Assembly (NCBI GenBank): GCA_949358305.1
Contig: CASHSZ010000147.1
Coordinates: 1 to 64,000, forward strand
Direction: 5' to 3'
DNA from: Strigamia acuminata
Lineage: Eukaryota; Arthropoda; Chilopoda; Geophilomorpha; Linotaeniidae
DNA length: 64,000 nucleotides
Part shown: in pieces, positions 20,740 through 32,593 of the stretch
Position numbering within the stretch: the first letter of the stretch is position 1
Layout: each line of letters opens with the position of its first letter
The notes under the pieces: generated by a model
The model's input: the letters and a program-made list of their open reading frames with translations, nothing else
Told to the model about the DNA's origin: nothing
Database searches by the model: none
Translations under genes and position numbers: made by a program

Positions 20740-21468
20740 ATGGTTGGTTTCCCTGCATTGCCCAGCCTCTGTTTGCTTTAATTATCGCCGAGAATTCTGC
20801 GAATTTCGCGAATTTCGCGGCGATTTTGTTTTTCAGAGTTATCGCCGATTCCCGACGATTCGACGACGACGATTCAACGATTTGACGACGTCGGAACGAC
20901 GTTCACTATTCGTACAGTCTAATTTTCGCCGAAAATTCAGCGAATTTTCGCGAATTTCGCGGCGAATTTTTCGTTTTAGGTTTACGTCGATTTCCGGCCC
21001 GATTTCCGTGAGAAGAACGTCGCCGCTACGTTACCGACGTTCCAGAGCAGTCTGTGCTGTTTTCCACGCGATCCTGCATTTAATTTCGACCATAATTCCG
21101 CGGTCTCGCGAATTTTGAGTCGAATTTTTATTTATTTTCAGTTTTCATCGATTTTTCGACTCTACAACGTCGGAAAAGCGTTTTCAACGAGAAACGAGAC
21201 GATTCTCGCTGTGTTTCACCCCGGAGTGTACACAGTACCGACGATTTTGTATTATTTACGACGCATTTTTGTGAAGAGCCTCATTTAATGAGAAGAATTT
21301 GGATTTTCGAATCCAAATTAGCGCTTTTAACGGGTTTTTCGAGAAAACCCGCTCGTGCCTTTATCACGAGCTCGCGTGACGTTACGCGAGAGATTCATCA
21401 CCTTTTCTCCTTCCCTGTCGTGAAACTTTGTTATTATAAGATAGATATTAAGGCTTTTGGTTGGTTCC

Positions 21469-21634
21469 CTATTAGAATCGGTGCAGCCCTTCGGACAAGT
21501 CTGTCCAAGCTGCATTTGTATTCTAGAGTGAGGCTGAGCCCTGCGCCACCTAGTATTCCCGCGATCCCAGGCGATCTCAAAGGACACTAGGGGGACACTC
21601 ACTCTAGGTTATCAGCTGATTGTAGCATCGGCTT
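21469..21634 (+). promoter_or_regulatory. Copia-C conserved 5' leader RNA structure
   Basis: CTAGAGTGAG (21,523-21,532) pairs with CTCACTCTAG (21,598-21,607). Nested in it, CCTAGT (21,549-21,554) pairs with ACTAGG (21,586-21,591). Then AGCTGAT (21,614-21,620) pairs with ATCGGCT (21,627-21,633) with one G-U, loop TGTAGC. Upstream, TGCAGC and GCTGCA enclose GGACA...TGTCC. Each stem matches Copia-B in position but not in sequence. The block lies about 730 nt after the primer-binding site and 170 nt before the gag start. Confidence 0.7.
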
Positions 21635-21800
21635 CCAATTTGTGGTTTTCCGCCTCGAAAGTGCTTGTGCTTCGGTTAGTGTTTGTGATCGTGACGTCGG
21701 ATTGTGTAGTGCTACGAGTGTCTTCTATTACGCCCATATCACTCTCTACGCCTTTGAATTTTTTCGCGATGAGCGAAATCTGCGAATCTTCCACGTCAAG

Positions 21801-24800
21801 ATGTCCAAATACGTGGAGCCAACGGTTGGAAAGTGTCCGATGTTAGGAATCAACAACTATGAGTCATGGCGTCGTGCCATGTGCATGCTCCTAAAGTCGG
21901 AAGGCCTCTGGAGACACGTCACCGAGGAAAAAGAGGCCGAATATTTATTGACACTGACCCCGAAGGAGACTGAGAAATACAAATTAAAAAAGGACAAGGC
22001 GTTGGGACATATCTATTGCCACGTGAGCGAGGCGAAACGCTCCACACTGGACAGCGCCAATACCCCGAAAGAAGCTTGGGACATTTTGTCAAAAATCTTT
22101 GCTCCCAGCTCTCTGGCTCGCCAAGCAGCCATGAGATGGCAATTTTTGGGCCTACATCTTCAACCAAACGAAGACATGGTCGATTTCGTCAGTCGTGTCG
22201 ATCTCCATGTACGCCAACTGCGGGATATGAAGGAGGAAGTTTCGGACAAGCATCATGCTTACCAGTACTTACATCGACTGCCTCCAGAATATGCTCAGGC
22301 CACGTTTGCTATCTATAACTGGCCTGAAGCTAACTTTACGCCGACTAAAGTGTCCGAACAATTGGTCTCTGAATATCTTCGCCTCAAATCAGTTGGTTTA
22401 CATAATGTTTCATCATCAGCTCACGCGTCTGCCCAGAATCCACAACAATCTCGCCAAGGTTCACGTCCACGTCGTCCATTATCACAAGTCAGATGCTTCA
22501 ACTGTCAGGAGATGGGTCACTACGCTAACAAGTGCCCATACCCGAAGCGTGACGACCGGAATCAACAACCAACGGCAACATTCCAACGTTCTCGCAGCAA
22601 AAGCAAGAAGCGTGGCAAGAACTCGGCTCCCAAACCCGAGGACAATCGCCCGAGAGGAAGCTCTCATCCGGTTCGCAACGCGGTGTTTTTCGTGAATGCT
22701 CCGCAAATTGTTGAACGTCCTGTTGCCCATCTGATGCAATCCAACGAATGGATAGTTGATTGTGGTGCCACAGACCATGTTTCCCACATACGATCGTGGT
22801 TTTCCGATTTTGTGAATATTGTCCCTTTTGACATCGAACTGGGCCAAGGGAAGTCACAAGTGACTGGTCGAGGAAGTGTTCAACTACAAACACGTGTGGA
22901 CAATTCTCACTGCAATGTGACACTGACAAACGTTCTTTATGCGCCCAATTTTGAGGCGAATTTAATCTCAGTGTCCAAAATTGATAAGACCCGTCACCAT
23001 ATTCATATTTTCAATGGAGAAGTCCATATATATGAAACGGACATCACGAGTGCCGTTCTGAAAGCAAAGGAGAAAGGAGGACTTTACTACGTGGATGGGT
23101 TGTGTACAAATCCAACTGTTGCCACTACGACTTCACCAATGATTCAGCAATCACCCGTACAGACATTTGTCACAACGGAAGTTGACTTCGTGAATATTCC
23201 GAAGCCAAGAAGGCAGAAGTCATCGCAAAAGAATATTTCGGATTTTAGGATTCAAATGCCGCCGTTATCTGCGACAGAGGCCCCGACGTCAATTTCGGCC
23301 GCCATCAATCCTACACCTACAACACAATCTTTACCTATCCACCTAAACCCTCCAATCCATTCCTACGCTAATGCTCTCCAGCATATCCCCAGCAGTCCTC
23401 CACCCGTCACATCTCCTTCTCCCATCCAATCCGCTGGTAATCCTTCTCAATCACAAAAGAAGGTTATTCCAAATCCTGTCCAGCTCCCGAAGAAAGCTCT
23501 TGCCAACCCTGCCTCTGTGAAAGATGCAACCGGCTTGTGGCATAGTCGCCTTGGACATTTGCACACCAACGCGTTGAAGTTGTTAGCCAATAATGACAAA
23601 GTGTACGGACTCGAACCAGCGGAAGTGTCGCAAGAATTGCCGTGCAACGATTGCCGCCTTGCGAAATCCGTCAGGGCTTCTCACAAGCCGGATCTGCACC
23701 CCTCAACATCTCAGCCCCTTGATCTTTTGCATATGGACGTGTGGGGACCGTATCCGGTAGCTTCGTTTGGGGGCGCTCGCTTCGTTTTCACCGTCATCGA
23801 TGACGCGACGAGGTACACTTGGATCACCCCTTTGGCACAAAAATCCCAAGTTTTCTCGTGCTTCAAGGAGATCGTCGCCAGGGTCTAGCGCGTTGCAAAT
23901 ACGCGCATTAAAGCCATTCGATCTGATAGGGGCGGCGAATTCATGTCCAATGAATTTCAACAATACTTGAAGGAAAAGGGGATCCAGGGGCAGCGTACAA
24001 ATCCGTCAAGCCCCCAGATGAATGGAACAGCCGAGAGAATTAACCGGACAATGGTTGACCACATCAGAGCTGTTATACAAGAAACACAACTTCCGGAAGG
24101 TTTATGGGCTGAACTCGCGGTCAATTTCGCCTACATTAAAAATAGAAGTCCACATTCCCGTTTGAATAACCAAGTGCCATACATACTTTGGCGTCAGCGT
24201 GCTCTTTCTTTGCGCCACCTGAGGAAAATTGGATCCAAGTGCTGGGTGCACTTTACTGCACCGGGACGCAAAAAGCTTGATCCTCGTGCTTGGGAGGGTT
24301 TCCTCGTAGGCTACGCCACAGGTACACGTGGTTACCGCATATGGAATCCTATGGACAATAGCGTAACGGAATCAATTCACGTACGCATTGATGAACATCA
24401 ATCTTATAAAAGGACATTGAGAAGTCAAAATGGTCATCGCAATCAAATTTTCGAGGAACCCAATGTTAGCCAACAACAACACGTGTCATTCGACGATAAC
24501 GTCCACTATTTGGATTGGCCAAAAGCCGACACTGACGGGGACTCATCGAGTACATCCGATGACGATGACGATGATGATGATGGAAATGGATCAGTTTCGA
24601 AATCGATATCCATCCCACTGGTGCACATTTCCCCGCTTAACACACCTGAACGTCAGTTGATAGAAGCATGTGCACTGGCATTACCGGATTCTGCGAGTTT
24701 GGGACGATCAGCATCATATCCAATCCTTTATCAAGAGGAAGGACAGGATACGGATGAAGATGTTGGACAGATTGTTGATGAGGCAATTCAACCGGACGCG

Positions 24801-26819
24801 GCAGAGTTGCAACAGATTCAGTCTCAACACATCTCACCGGAAACGTCTCAAACTAGTTCTCCTGGGCTTTCACCGCCTGGCTCACCAACTCGTTTCGTCA
24901 CAACGCGCAGAAGAGACGGCCGCAATGTTTTGCAACATATGATGCCAATATTCGATCAAGGAGCTTTATCACCATTGCCTCCTGGCCCTACTCATGTTGC
25001 AGCACCGTCAGCCGGGAAAACATCTTTCTACTGGCGCTATGTTGGCGGAGATACAGTCTTTAGACGATGGGTTCGAGAGGAACATCTCCGAAAAGATCAA
25101 CGCCCCGGATGTATAGACACCGATGTCTATTATTTCCCGGAACCTAACCTCCGATTACGTTCGAGACGGGACGTTGAAGAATTCTGCACGATGAATAATC
25201 TCCCTTACGATCCAGAACTTTTCTTTTTCGGCAATATGGAGCACACACTGCCCACGATTCCCGGTCCTCGACATGCCGCTCATCTTTGCCGTACGGAACC
25301 ATCATCGTACGCGGAAATTCCGAAATTTCAAGATGCTCCGAAATGGCGTGAAGCCATTGACGAAGAATTAGGAATATTCAAGGAAAGGCAGATCTACGTC
25401 GAAGTTCCGAGGCCACCCGAGACTACAGTATTAGGCTGTAAATGGATCTTCAAATTGAAGACGGACCTAAGTGGCGAAATAACTCGTTATCGTGCTCGAC
25501 TCGTCGCGCAAGGCTTTCGCCAAACCATCGGGGTTGATTACGACGAGGTTTTTAGTCCGGTCGTGAACTTCGTTTTGATCCGGCTATTCTTCTGTCTTCT
25601 AGTCGTCCTCAGAGGATGGAAGGATGCTCACCTCGACGTCAAAAGTGCATACCTGTATGGGGACCTGAAGCACAAGGTATACATGCGCATCCCCGCAGGT
25701 GCAACTTGTTCGAACCCCGCAAATGTCTGGCTGCTTGTTAAATCCCTCTACGGACTTCACCAATCAGGGAGGGAGTGGTACGAAAAGTTGGATGGAACGC
25801 TTCGAGCTCTCGGTTTTCGGAAGATGCCCGCGTGCAATTGTGTGTACATTTACGGCAATTGTGCCGTTATGTTGGTGTACGTCGATGACATCGTACTGTT
25901 TTACGCTTCCGACACCGTGTTAACCCGAATCATTCAGCTTATTTCGTCCAAATTCGACATAGTTAATCTTGGTCCCATCACGAGACTATTGGGCGTCGAG
26001 TTCATTCGAGATGCTGGTCGAACCTTCATCACGCAACGCGCCTACATTGCAAAGCTCGTTAAGAAGTTCGAGGTCTCTATCAATCGCCTCGTGAAGGTCC
26101 CCGTCACACCAGGGACAACGCTCGTGAAGGGGTCAACCGAAAATCTACCGGACTTTCCTTACCGGTCTCTCATCGGTTCACTCTTGTTCCTCGCGTCGAG
26201 AACACGTCCCGACATCTTATTTTCGGTTATTTCGCTAAGCCAATTTAACACCTGTTACGACAAGACGCATATCCGAGCCCTCCTCCAAGTTCTTCAATAT
26301 GTGGCCAACACTATCGACTATCGTATCGAACTTTCGGGCTGTAATTCTAGCCAACTATGGGCTTTTACGGATGCGTCATGGGCGAGCGAAGCAGCCACGT
26401 CTCTAAGTTTCGGCGGCTATATCAACTTTATCGGAAATGTGCCAATTGGCTGGTCGTGCCGAAAACAGTCAACGGTTGCATGTTCCACCATGGAAGCAGA
26501 ATTTATCGCCCTGGTGGAATGTGTAAAGGAATCCTTCTGGCTCGACAACATTTACACCGAATTTCCGATTCTCGACAGGCAATCCCGACCGATCATCTAT
26601 TCCGACGCTCTCGCGGCTATCCAGTTTACTTCGAATGACGTGGAAAATTCAAAGACCAAGCATATCCGCGTCAAGTATCATTGGCTACGAGAGTGGTATA
26701 CGGCGGGATGTTTCGATCTTCACAAAGTATCCGGTGAACAGAACGTTGCGGACATATTTACCAAATGGCTGAGTTCCGAACGCTTGAAGTCGTTAATCTC
26801 CAAGATTTTTCGACTATGA
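21801..26819 (+). pseudogene. Copia-C Gag-Pol, one in-frame stop in integrase
   Basis: A 1673-codon frame (including the final stop) interrupted only by TAG at 23,886-23,888, codon 696. This falls between the first integrase aspartate (D646) and the second (D709; third residue E745, 35 apart from D709). The same frame resumes on both sides. Upstream are the zinc knuckle CFNCQEMGHYANKC (232) and protease DCGATDH (D320). Downstream are reverse transcriptase YVDD (1362-1363) and RNase H motifs FTDASWAS and STMEAEF. Start chosen at MSKY, just before the conserved NNYESW region; the open frame reaches 21,642. As written, the product stops before the integrase core is complete and lacks reverse transcriptase. 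Readthrough or a sequencing error are alternatives. Confidence 0.92.
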
Positions 26820-26870
26820 TTTCACCGTGACTTTATCGTGACACTCTTTATTTATTATTCCTGATTATGA

Positions 26871-26944
26871 GGATCATCGAGTTCCAGTGGGAATATTCGG
26901 GCTTCCATAGCGTTCTTCAATAACAGTACCCGGCTCGATGATTC
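26871..26944 (+). promoter_or_regulatory. Copia-C 3' untranslated long-range hairpin
   Basis: GGATCATCGAG (26,871-26,881) pairs with CTCGATGATTC (26,934-26,944) with one G-U. Same place and nearly the same stem as in Copia-A, while the enclosed sequence has diverged. Confidence 0.45.
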
Positions 26945-27026
26945 GACTTTATTGTTTTGTTTTTCGATCTCATATACACTATAATTCCAGTATCCGTTTA
27001 TTATTTCCCCTGATCCTATTTCCATC

Positions 27027-27037
27027 GAAAGGGGGAA
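27027..27037 (+). other. Copia-C polypurine tract
   Basis: GAAAGGGGGAA directly before the 3' LTR, the likely plus-strand primer site. Confidence 0.8.
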
Positions 27038-27038
27038 T

Positions 27039-27615
27039 TGTTGGTCTAAAAGACCATTTTATATGTCGATGAGACATAGAATCTTATTATGTTACATTCT
27101 AATCATTTATTCCGATATTTATTTTATATCAAATCCCAATTGTCTTTATATAATTTGATATAATGATTTAATGTTTATTTACATCTCAAATAGCTTATTT
27201 CCAATGTTTACAATTGTATTTGTTTTTTAAGCATGGAGTATCATGCTTTATTTAGCCACAATGTTTAATTCCCTTTAATTTTATGTCATGTGTTTACAAT
27301 TACCGACACAAGGTGTCGCAATGTACACTTTTCCACTTGTCAACATGGCGCCCACCTCGAGAGCGAGCTGCTCCGCCATTTTCCATTAATCCTGGACTCA
27401 ATTGTTAAGTATGTTATTATTAAACCTTATTTTATAGTTTTAACAAGTGTTAAGTCTTGTCTTTCCGGCATATAAGCGCTTTTCTGCGCGGCCGTCGTTC
27501 GTTTCCTTGCAAAACGTCGTCGACACGTTCGTGCGTGCAGCACGACGCCATCGTCGTTATAATTCGCTTCCACGTTTCGGTTCACGCCGAATTTGCGCCG
27601 CTCTCCTCTGCTACA
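27039..27615 (+). repeat. Copia-C 3' LTR, 577 bp
   Basis: Copy of 20,149-20,725, followed directly by the duplicated AAATT and the resumed 56-bp minisatellite. Confidence 0.95.
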
Positions 27616-28510
27616 AAATTCGCATTCGACTCGAAAACGAGTCGAATACGATTTCGCGTTGAAGAAGGGCAAAATTCGCATTCGACTCGAAAACGAGTCG
27701 AATACGATTTCGCGTTGAAGAAGGGCAAAATTCGCATTCGACTCGAAAACGAGTCGAAAACGATTTCGCGTTGAAGAAGGGCAAAATTCGCATTCGACTC
27801 GAAAACGAGTCGAATACGATTTCGCGTTAAAGAAGGGCAAAATTCGCATTTGACTCGAAAACGAGTCGAATACGATTTCGCGTTGAAGAAGGGCAAAATT
27901 CGTACTCGACTCGAAAACGAGTCGAATACGATTTCGCGTTGAAGAAGGGCAAAATTCGCATTCGACTCGAAAACGAGTCGAATACGATTTCGCGTTAAAG
28001 AAGGGCAAAATTCGCATTCGACTCGAAAACGAGTCGAATACGATTTCGCGTTGAAGAAGGGCAAAATTCGTACTCGACTCGAAAACGAGTCGAATACGAT
28101 TTTGCGTTGAAGAAGGGCAAAATTCGCATTCGACTCGAAAACGAGTCGAATACGATTTCGCGTTGAAGAAGGGCAAAATTCGTACTCGACTCGAAAACGA
28201 GTCGAATACGATTTCGCGTTGAAGAAGGGCAAAATTCGCATTCGACTCGAAAACGAGTCGAATACGATTTCGCGTTGAAGAAGGGCAAAATTCGTACTCG
28301 ACTCGAAAACGAGTCGAATACGATTTCGCGTTGAAGAAGGGCAAAATTCGTACTCGACTCGAAAACGAGTCGAATACGATTTCGCGTTGAAGAAGGGCAA
28401 AATTCGCATTCGACTCGAAAGCGAGTCGAATACGATTTCGCGTTGAAGAAGGGCAAAATTCGTACTCGACTAGAAAGCGAGTCGAATACGATTTCGCGTT
28501 GAAAAAGGGA
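27616..28510 (-). repeat. 56-bp hairpin minisatellite, reversed, right of Copia-C
   Basis: About sixteen units continuing the array cut at 20,148. Units near the right edge are more variable. Apparent frames up to 305 codons on the minus strand are products of the repeat. Confidence 0.95.
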
Positions 28511-28544
28511 AAAACTCGTACGCGATTCAGTGAAACTAAATTTA

Positions 28545-29209
28545 AGCTAAGTTCACATGTGCGCGTCTAAACGCGCGCGTCAAGGCCGACGCGTATGGCT
28601 GAGGACGCACTTAGGATTCGCGAGGCTGTGCAGCGCATGTCACAAGCTCGCGTCAACCAATTTTTTGGTTCCCATGCAGCACAAAAACAAAAATTGTTAA
28701 GTTGCTTAAGAATTGATTTTTTTGGTATTTTATTGTTGATTATTAATTTAAAGAATATTTAATTGTTTTTTAAAATGGGAAAAGTAGAAAATTTGGTGGG
28801 TTTTTGTGTTTGCTTGCTCGACGGGAAATTGCAATCTCCCCGGCCGCAGCAGGCGAGCATTGAGCGGCATGTAATTTCCACGCGCACCGTCGAAACGATT
28901 GTATTTGTTTATGAACTCTTTTTTTCTTGTATTGTTTTTCGTGTATTGTTTTGACGTGAAAACAATTCATTTCAATAGAATGTGACTGTTTTCAATGTAA
29001 AAATCAATGATTTCACTGGAAAACAAAGGTGGCAACGAGTGGTCACGCGCGTCAAAGTTGAATATTTTCAACTTTCGGCGTTCGCGCGATTTCGGGGAAT
29101 TCGTCCACTTGCGGCGCGGCGACGCGCGCGGCGACGTATGGTCAACGTTTTGCATTCACATGTCGAACGCGCGAAACGCGCGCGTCAACGCGCACACGTG
29201 AACTTAGCT
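28545..29209. mobile_element. MITE-like element, 665 bp, with terminal inverted repeats and TTTA duplication
   Basis: The left end AGCTAAGTTCACATGTGCGC is the reverse complement of the right end apart from one base; weaker similarity continues for another 10-15 bp of GCGCG-rich sequence. TTTA flanks both ends (28,541-28,544 and 29,210-29,213). The interior has no transposase, so this would be a non-autonomous DNA transposon. The superfamily is uncertain. A 4-bp AT-rich duplication is unlike piggyBac (TTAA, CCC ends) and like few common families. Confidence 0.65.
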
Positions 29210-29489
29210 TTTACACGCGTGTGTCACGCGATAGAAGACGCGTCGTCTACAAAACACACGTAAATAAATAAATATTTTTGGTGGTTAACCCGTGTGTCTT
29301 TCCATGAAAAAAAAGAGAAGAGTTTTCTCGTCGTAAGATTTCTCTCAAAAATCTCTAAAACACGATAGAAAGCAGTCCAACAATCGAATTTGGCGCCATC
29401 GTACGAAGCGATTTGATTGGCCAACAATGAGCAGAGTCGTGATTGGTCTTGTCTATGCCTCCTGGATGCAGAACTAACCACCCGACATC

Positions 29490-29751
29490 ATGGACGCCTT
29501 AGTACCACAATTGATAGAAGATTTTAATGTAATTGGGGTAATTTTTATCACGAATTTTTGTCAAACGTACAGTCCCGAGTGAGTGAGTGAGCGAATGAGT
29601 GAATGAGTGAGCGAGTGAGCGAGGTGATGCGTGTGACTAACGTCCATTGGACGTTTCGTCCGTCGTTAACAGAGATCGAAACTGAGTTTACGTCCCATTC
29701 GTTTTCCTTTGTTCAGGTTTTATTCATTTATATAACCTCCATCTTCCTCAC

Positions 29752-29796
<45 letters not shown>

Positions 29797-30042
29797 CTTT
29801 TTTTACAGGTTGCTACGGAGAAAAACAGAGAGATTGGAGGGGATGGGGAAGAGGAAACGACGACTACATCGAATTTGTCGTCCGCTGTGCCATTGACCGA
29901 CACGCCGTCAAAAATGGATCCTATTCCATCTAAACGCGCTTGTTTAGTGGGTGATGGGGAGATGGAAGACCCGGCGCAAGTTAACGAGGTACTGATTCGT
30001 TCGTTTGCTTTATTTGTCATCAATCTATTTATTTGTTCATCC

Positions 30043-30080
<38 letters not shown>

Positions 30081-31010
30081 CCGTTTGTCTTTTTTCTCTC
30101 TTTCAAGTCGTGTCGAGGAGAGGCGTCGCCACTGCTGCCACCGCCGCAGCGCGAGAAAAAGACGGTGGCGGGGGCGGTGAAAAAAGCCAGGCAGATCGCG
30201 TGGACTCTAGCAAAGAGATTCACGGGGACAACCAAACGAATTGAGAGGATCGAAGAGTACATGGGTTGGAGGTGGCGTGGCAGGAAGGAGATGATAGGTC
30301 GGTTGAGATCAATGGAGAAGAAGTTGAAGCAGATGGAAAGCGACCTGGACTGGGTCGATACAGATGTGTATGATATGGAAGTGGAGGTGGAGATAACCGA
30401 GGAGGATAGAGAGGTGGACGTGGATGGAGTGGAAGCGGAAGTTGAAGTGGCTATGGGTGAAGTGGAGGTGGCGGAGGCGAGATCAGGGGAACGGGAGCAG
30501 CGGGAGCGGGATGATGTCGAACCGGTCGCCGAGAAAACGCGCGATGGTGGCATTCTTTTATCGTCTATTGCGGCGGACACGGTCGAATCCGTGTTAAAGA
30601 AATTGTCTGGCAAGGTAAGAATAAAACGCACGATGACGCGCGCGACCACTTTTCGACCTTTCATGTACATTCATTTTTGTTTGATAATTTTCAGTGTGTC
30701 GATTTGATGGCGTTGACTTCGATCAAGTCTGTCGAATCGCTGTACAAGTTTCAGCAACGGGTCTGCCAACCGGTAAACATGGGTGTATTGAAACAAAAGG
30801 TGGATGCGCATCCACCTTTTTTGATTGTTTCTCTTATTTTTTCTTTCTTTTCAGAGGGTAATTGATGATGACGACGACGGTGACGATGTTGATAGTGACG
30901 ATGGTGATAGTGACGATGGTGATAGTGACGATGGTGATAGTGACGATGGTGATAGTGACGATGGTGATAGTGACGATGGTGAAGATGATGACGATGACAA
31001 TGTCGACTAG
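29490..31010 (+). CDS. Gene A: five-exon gene, acidic 322-aa protein, function unknown
   Basis: Predicted exons 29,490-29,537; 29,809-29,988; 30,108-30,614; 30,695-30,772; 30,855-31,010. All four introns are phase 0 with GT-AG ends, and the frame stays open to TAG. The first exon encodes MDALVPQLIEDFNVIG. Exon 2 is Ser/Thr-rich with a basic SKRA patch. Exon 3 begins with a basic helix-prone region (AVKKARQIAWTLAKRF, KKLKQME) and turns acidic with VEVE runs. Exon 4 is a short hydrophobic/basic segment. Exon 5 is an acidic tail (residues about 275-322) of GDSDD units from a 15-bp DNA repeat. Introns 1 and 2 hold long T runs. No known domain was recognised. A nuclear or chromatin-binding role is only a guess from charge. 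Exon 3's acceptor (TTTCAAG) is the weakest. Confidence 0.7.
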
Positions 31011-31204
31011 ACAGATCATTCGAATTTTTTATTTTATTTTATTTTATTTTATTTTATTTTATTTTTTTCTTTTTCTTTATTTCTTCTTTCGTGTGTTGTT
31101 ATGTTTTAATTAAATAAATAAATAGTAGTTGTCGTACAATTTCATCATCAAACAAGTGGTTTAACATCGTTGTTATTACTGTTTGTTTGTTAAATTATTT
31201 GTCG

Positions 31205-31759
31205 TGTTCGGTTCGGCTTTGTGGAACAATCATGATTGTGTGAAAAGTTTGGGACACCTGTCGTTGATTTCGTGTATCACCTGTTGTCTGGTGTGTTAGG
31301 TTGACGTTTTCCTGTTTGTCCTCGCATCCGCGTAGATTATCGGATTGCATATTGTGGATAAATGCAATCAGTGTGTTGCCATGTTGATGTCCCGTATTGC
31401 AGTCGGTTGATTCTGTTTTTTAATCCCAATGCTGGTTTTGTACCGCAACCGACTCCTATTACGTGACAACACACACAACCTGTCATCTGCTCAAATGAGC
31501 ACTTATTGTTTATGTTGTTCTGTTTGTTTTATCCATTAGTTTTGTCTTTCTGTAAAGAACAAGTCAGTGTATTGAAACAATGATTTGTTCTATGATTTCA
31601 TTGTGTTTGAGATCGAGGGCGATTAGCCTCGAACCGGGTTTTTATGTAACACACTTACTTTTGTAATAAAAGATGGCGGACGCGTGTCCGATTTATCCGC
31701 CCAGCCAAAATGATGTTTCCGAGTTATTTCGACAGCGCACAGGCCATTGCAACTCTTCA
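31205..31759 (+). repeat. Copia-D probable 5' LTR, start uncertain
   Basis: The end is placed at CTTCA just before the TGGTAGCAGAGG primer site. The start TGTTCGG at 31,205 is chosen because it gives a TG...CA repeat of 555 bp, like the Copia-B LTR. There is no second LTR in the window to confirm it. An AATAAAAGATGGCGG stretch near 31,665 recalls the ATGGCGG motif in the Copia-A LTR. Confidence 0.45.
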
Positions 31760-31762
31760 AAG

Positions 31763-31774
31763 TGGTAGCAGAGG
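31763..31774 (+). other. Copia-D primer-binding site
   Basis: TGGTAGCAGAGG, identical to the Copia-B and Copia-C sites, three bases after the presumed LTR end. Confidence 0.75.
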
Positions 31775-32593
31775 GTAAAAACGATCTGGCAACGACGTTT
31801 TTGAAGAAGAAACGGCCATTTTGCGACTACGAGAAGTCGCCGAGTGTGCGCCCGCCCAGCTCGTCGTAAAAACGAGTTTTCGGTGCGGATTTCTACGTGG
31901 AATCGTCGCCACAACGTGTGCGGAGGATTCCTCGCCATCAGCGGAACATTTGGATACGTTTTCGTTACGAAAATCGGTATTTTTCGTCGTTTCGACGTCG
32001 TGGAAATAAACGACGGTCGAAATTTGTGTTTTGTGTATTCTACGAGTGGCTGCAAGTGCCAGCGCTTCGTGGGATTTTTCAGCAGTGTTGTGTGGTCAAT
32101 TACACCCACAACAGGATCTTTTTCGACGGTAGGAACATTTATTATCGATTTCCGTGCGAAATAAGCACGTTTGGACGTCGTCATCGAAGATTTTCGCGAC
32201 GGCGGCCATTTTCTTTTTGGATCAATCGTCGCAACCGACGATTTTTGCAACACGCAGAGAAGTCTGCGGTCACCGAGAAGTCCTGCACACGTTAAGCGTG
32301 TGTGCAGGCGTTATTTTCCGTGTTTCGAACCCCGGAGTCCGTCTCACGAAGGCGCGGACGAGCGCGACGTTGATTTTCCCGCGATCGCACGGAAGTGTGC
32401 ACGCGGACGGCACGACAGCCCATTTTCCGTGCGTACGACGACGTGGGAGCAACGTTTCGTCCTTGAAGGACGTTATTGCGACGCTTTGGACCCGCAATTC
32501 GCCGCATCTTTATCAGCTTCACATCAAACAGTGTATTTATCATTTTGTCGTGAAACTTTGTATAGTTTTAAGGTTTTGTTGTGGTCCCCTGTT

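Larger units (their letters stand above)
20149..27615 (+). mobile_element. Copia-C: full-length Ty1/copia retrotransposon, 7467 bp, nested in minisatellite
   Basis: Two 577-bp LTRs that look identical flank a primer-binding site, a ~1.06-kb leader, a Gag-Pol frame with one internal stop, a 3' untranslated region and a polypurine tract. A 5-bp duplication, AAATT, lies at 20,144-20,148 and 27,616-27,620, inside the 56-bp unit. The element is related to Copia-A. Although young by its LTRs, this copy cannot make the whole polyprotein without readthrough. Confidence 0.96.
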
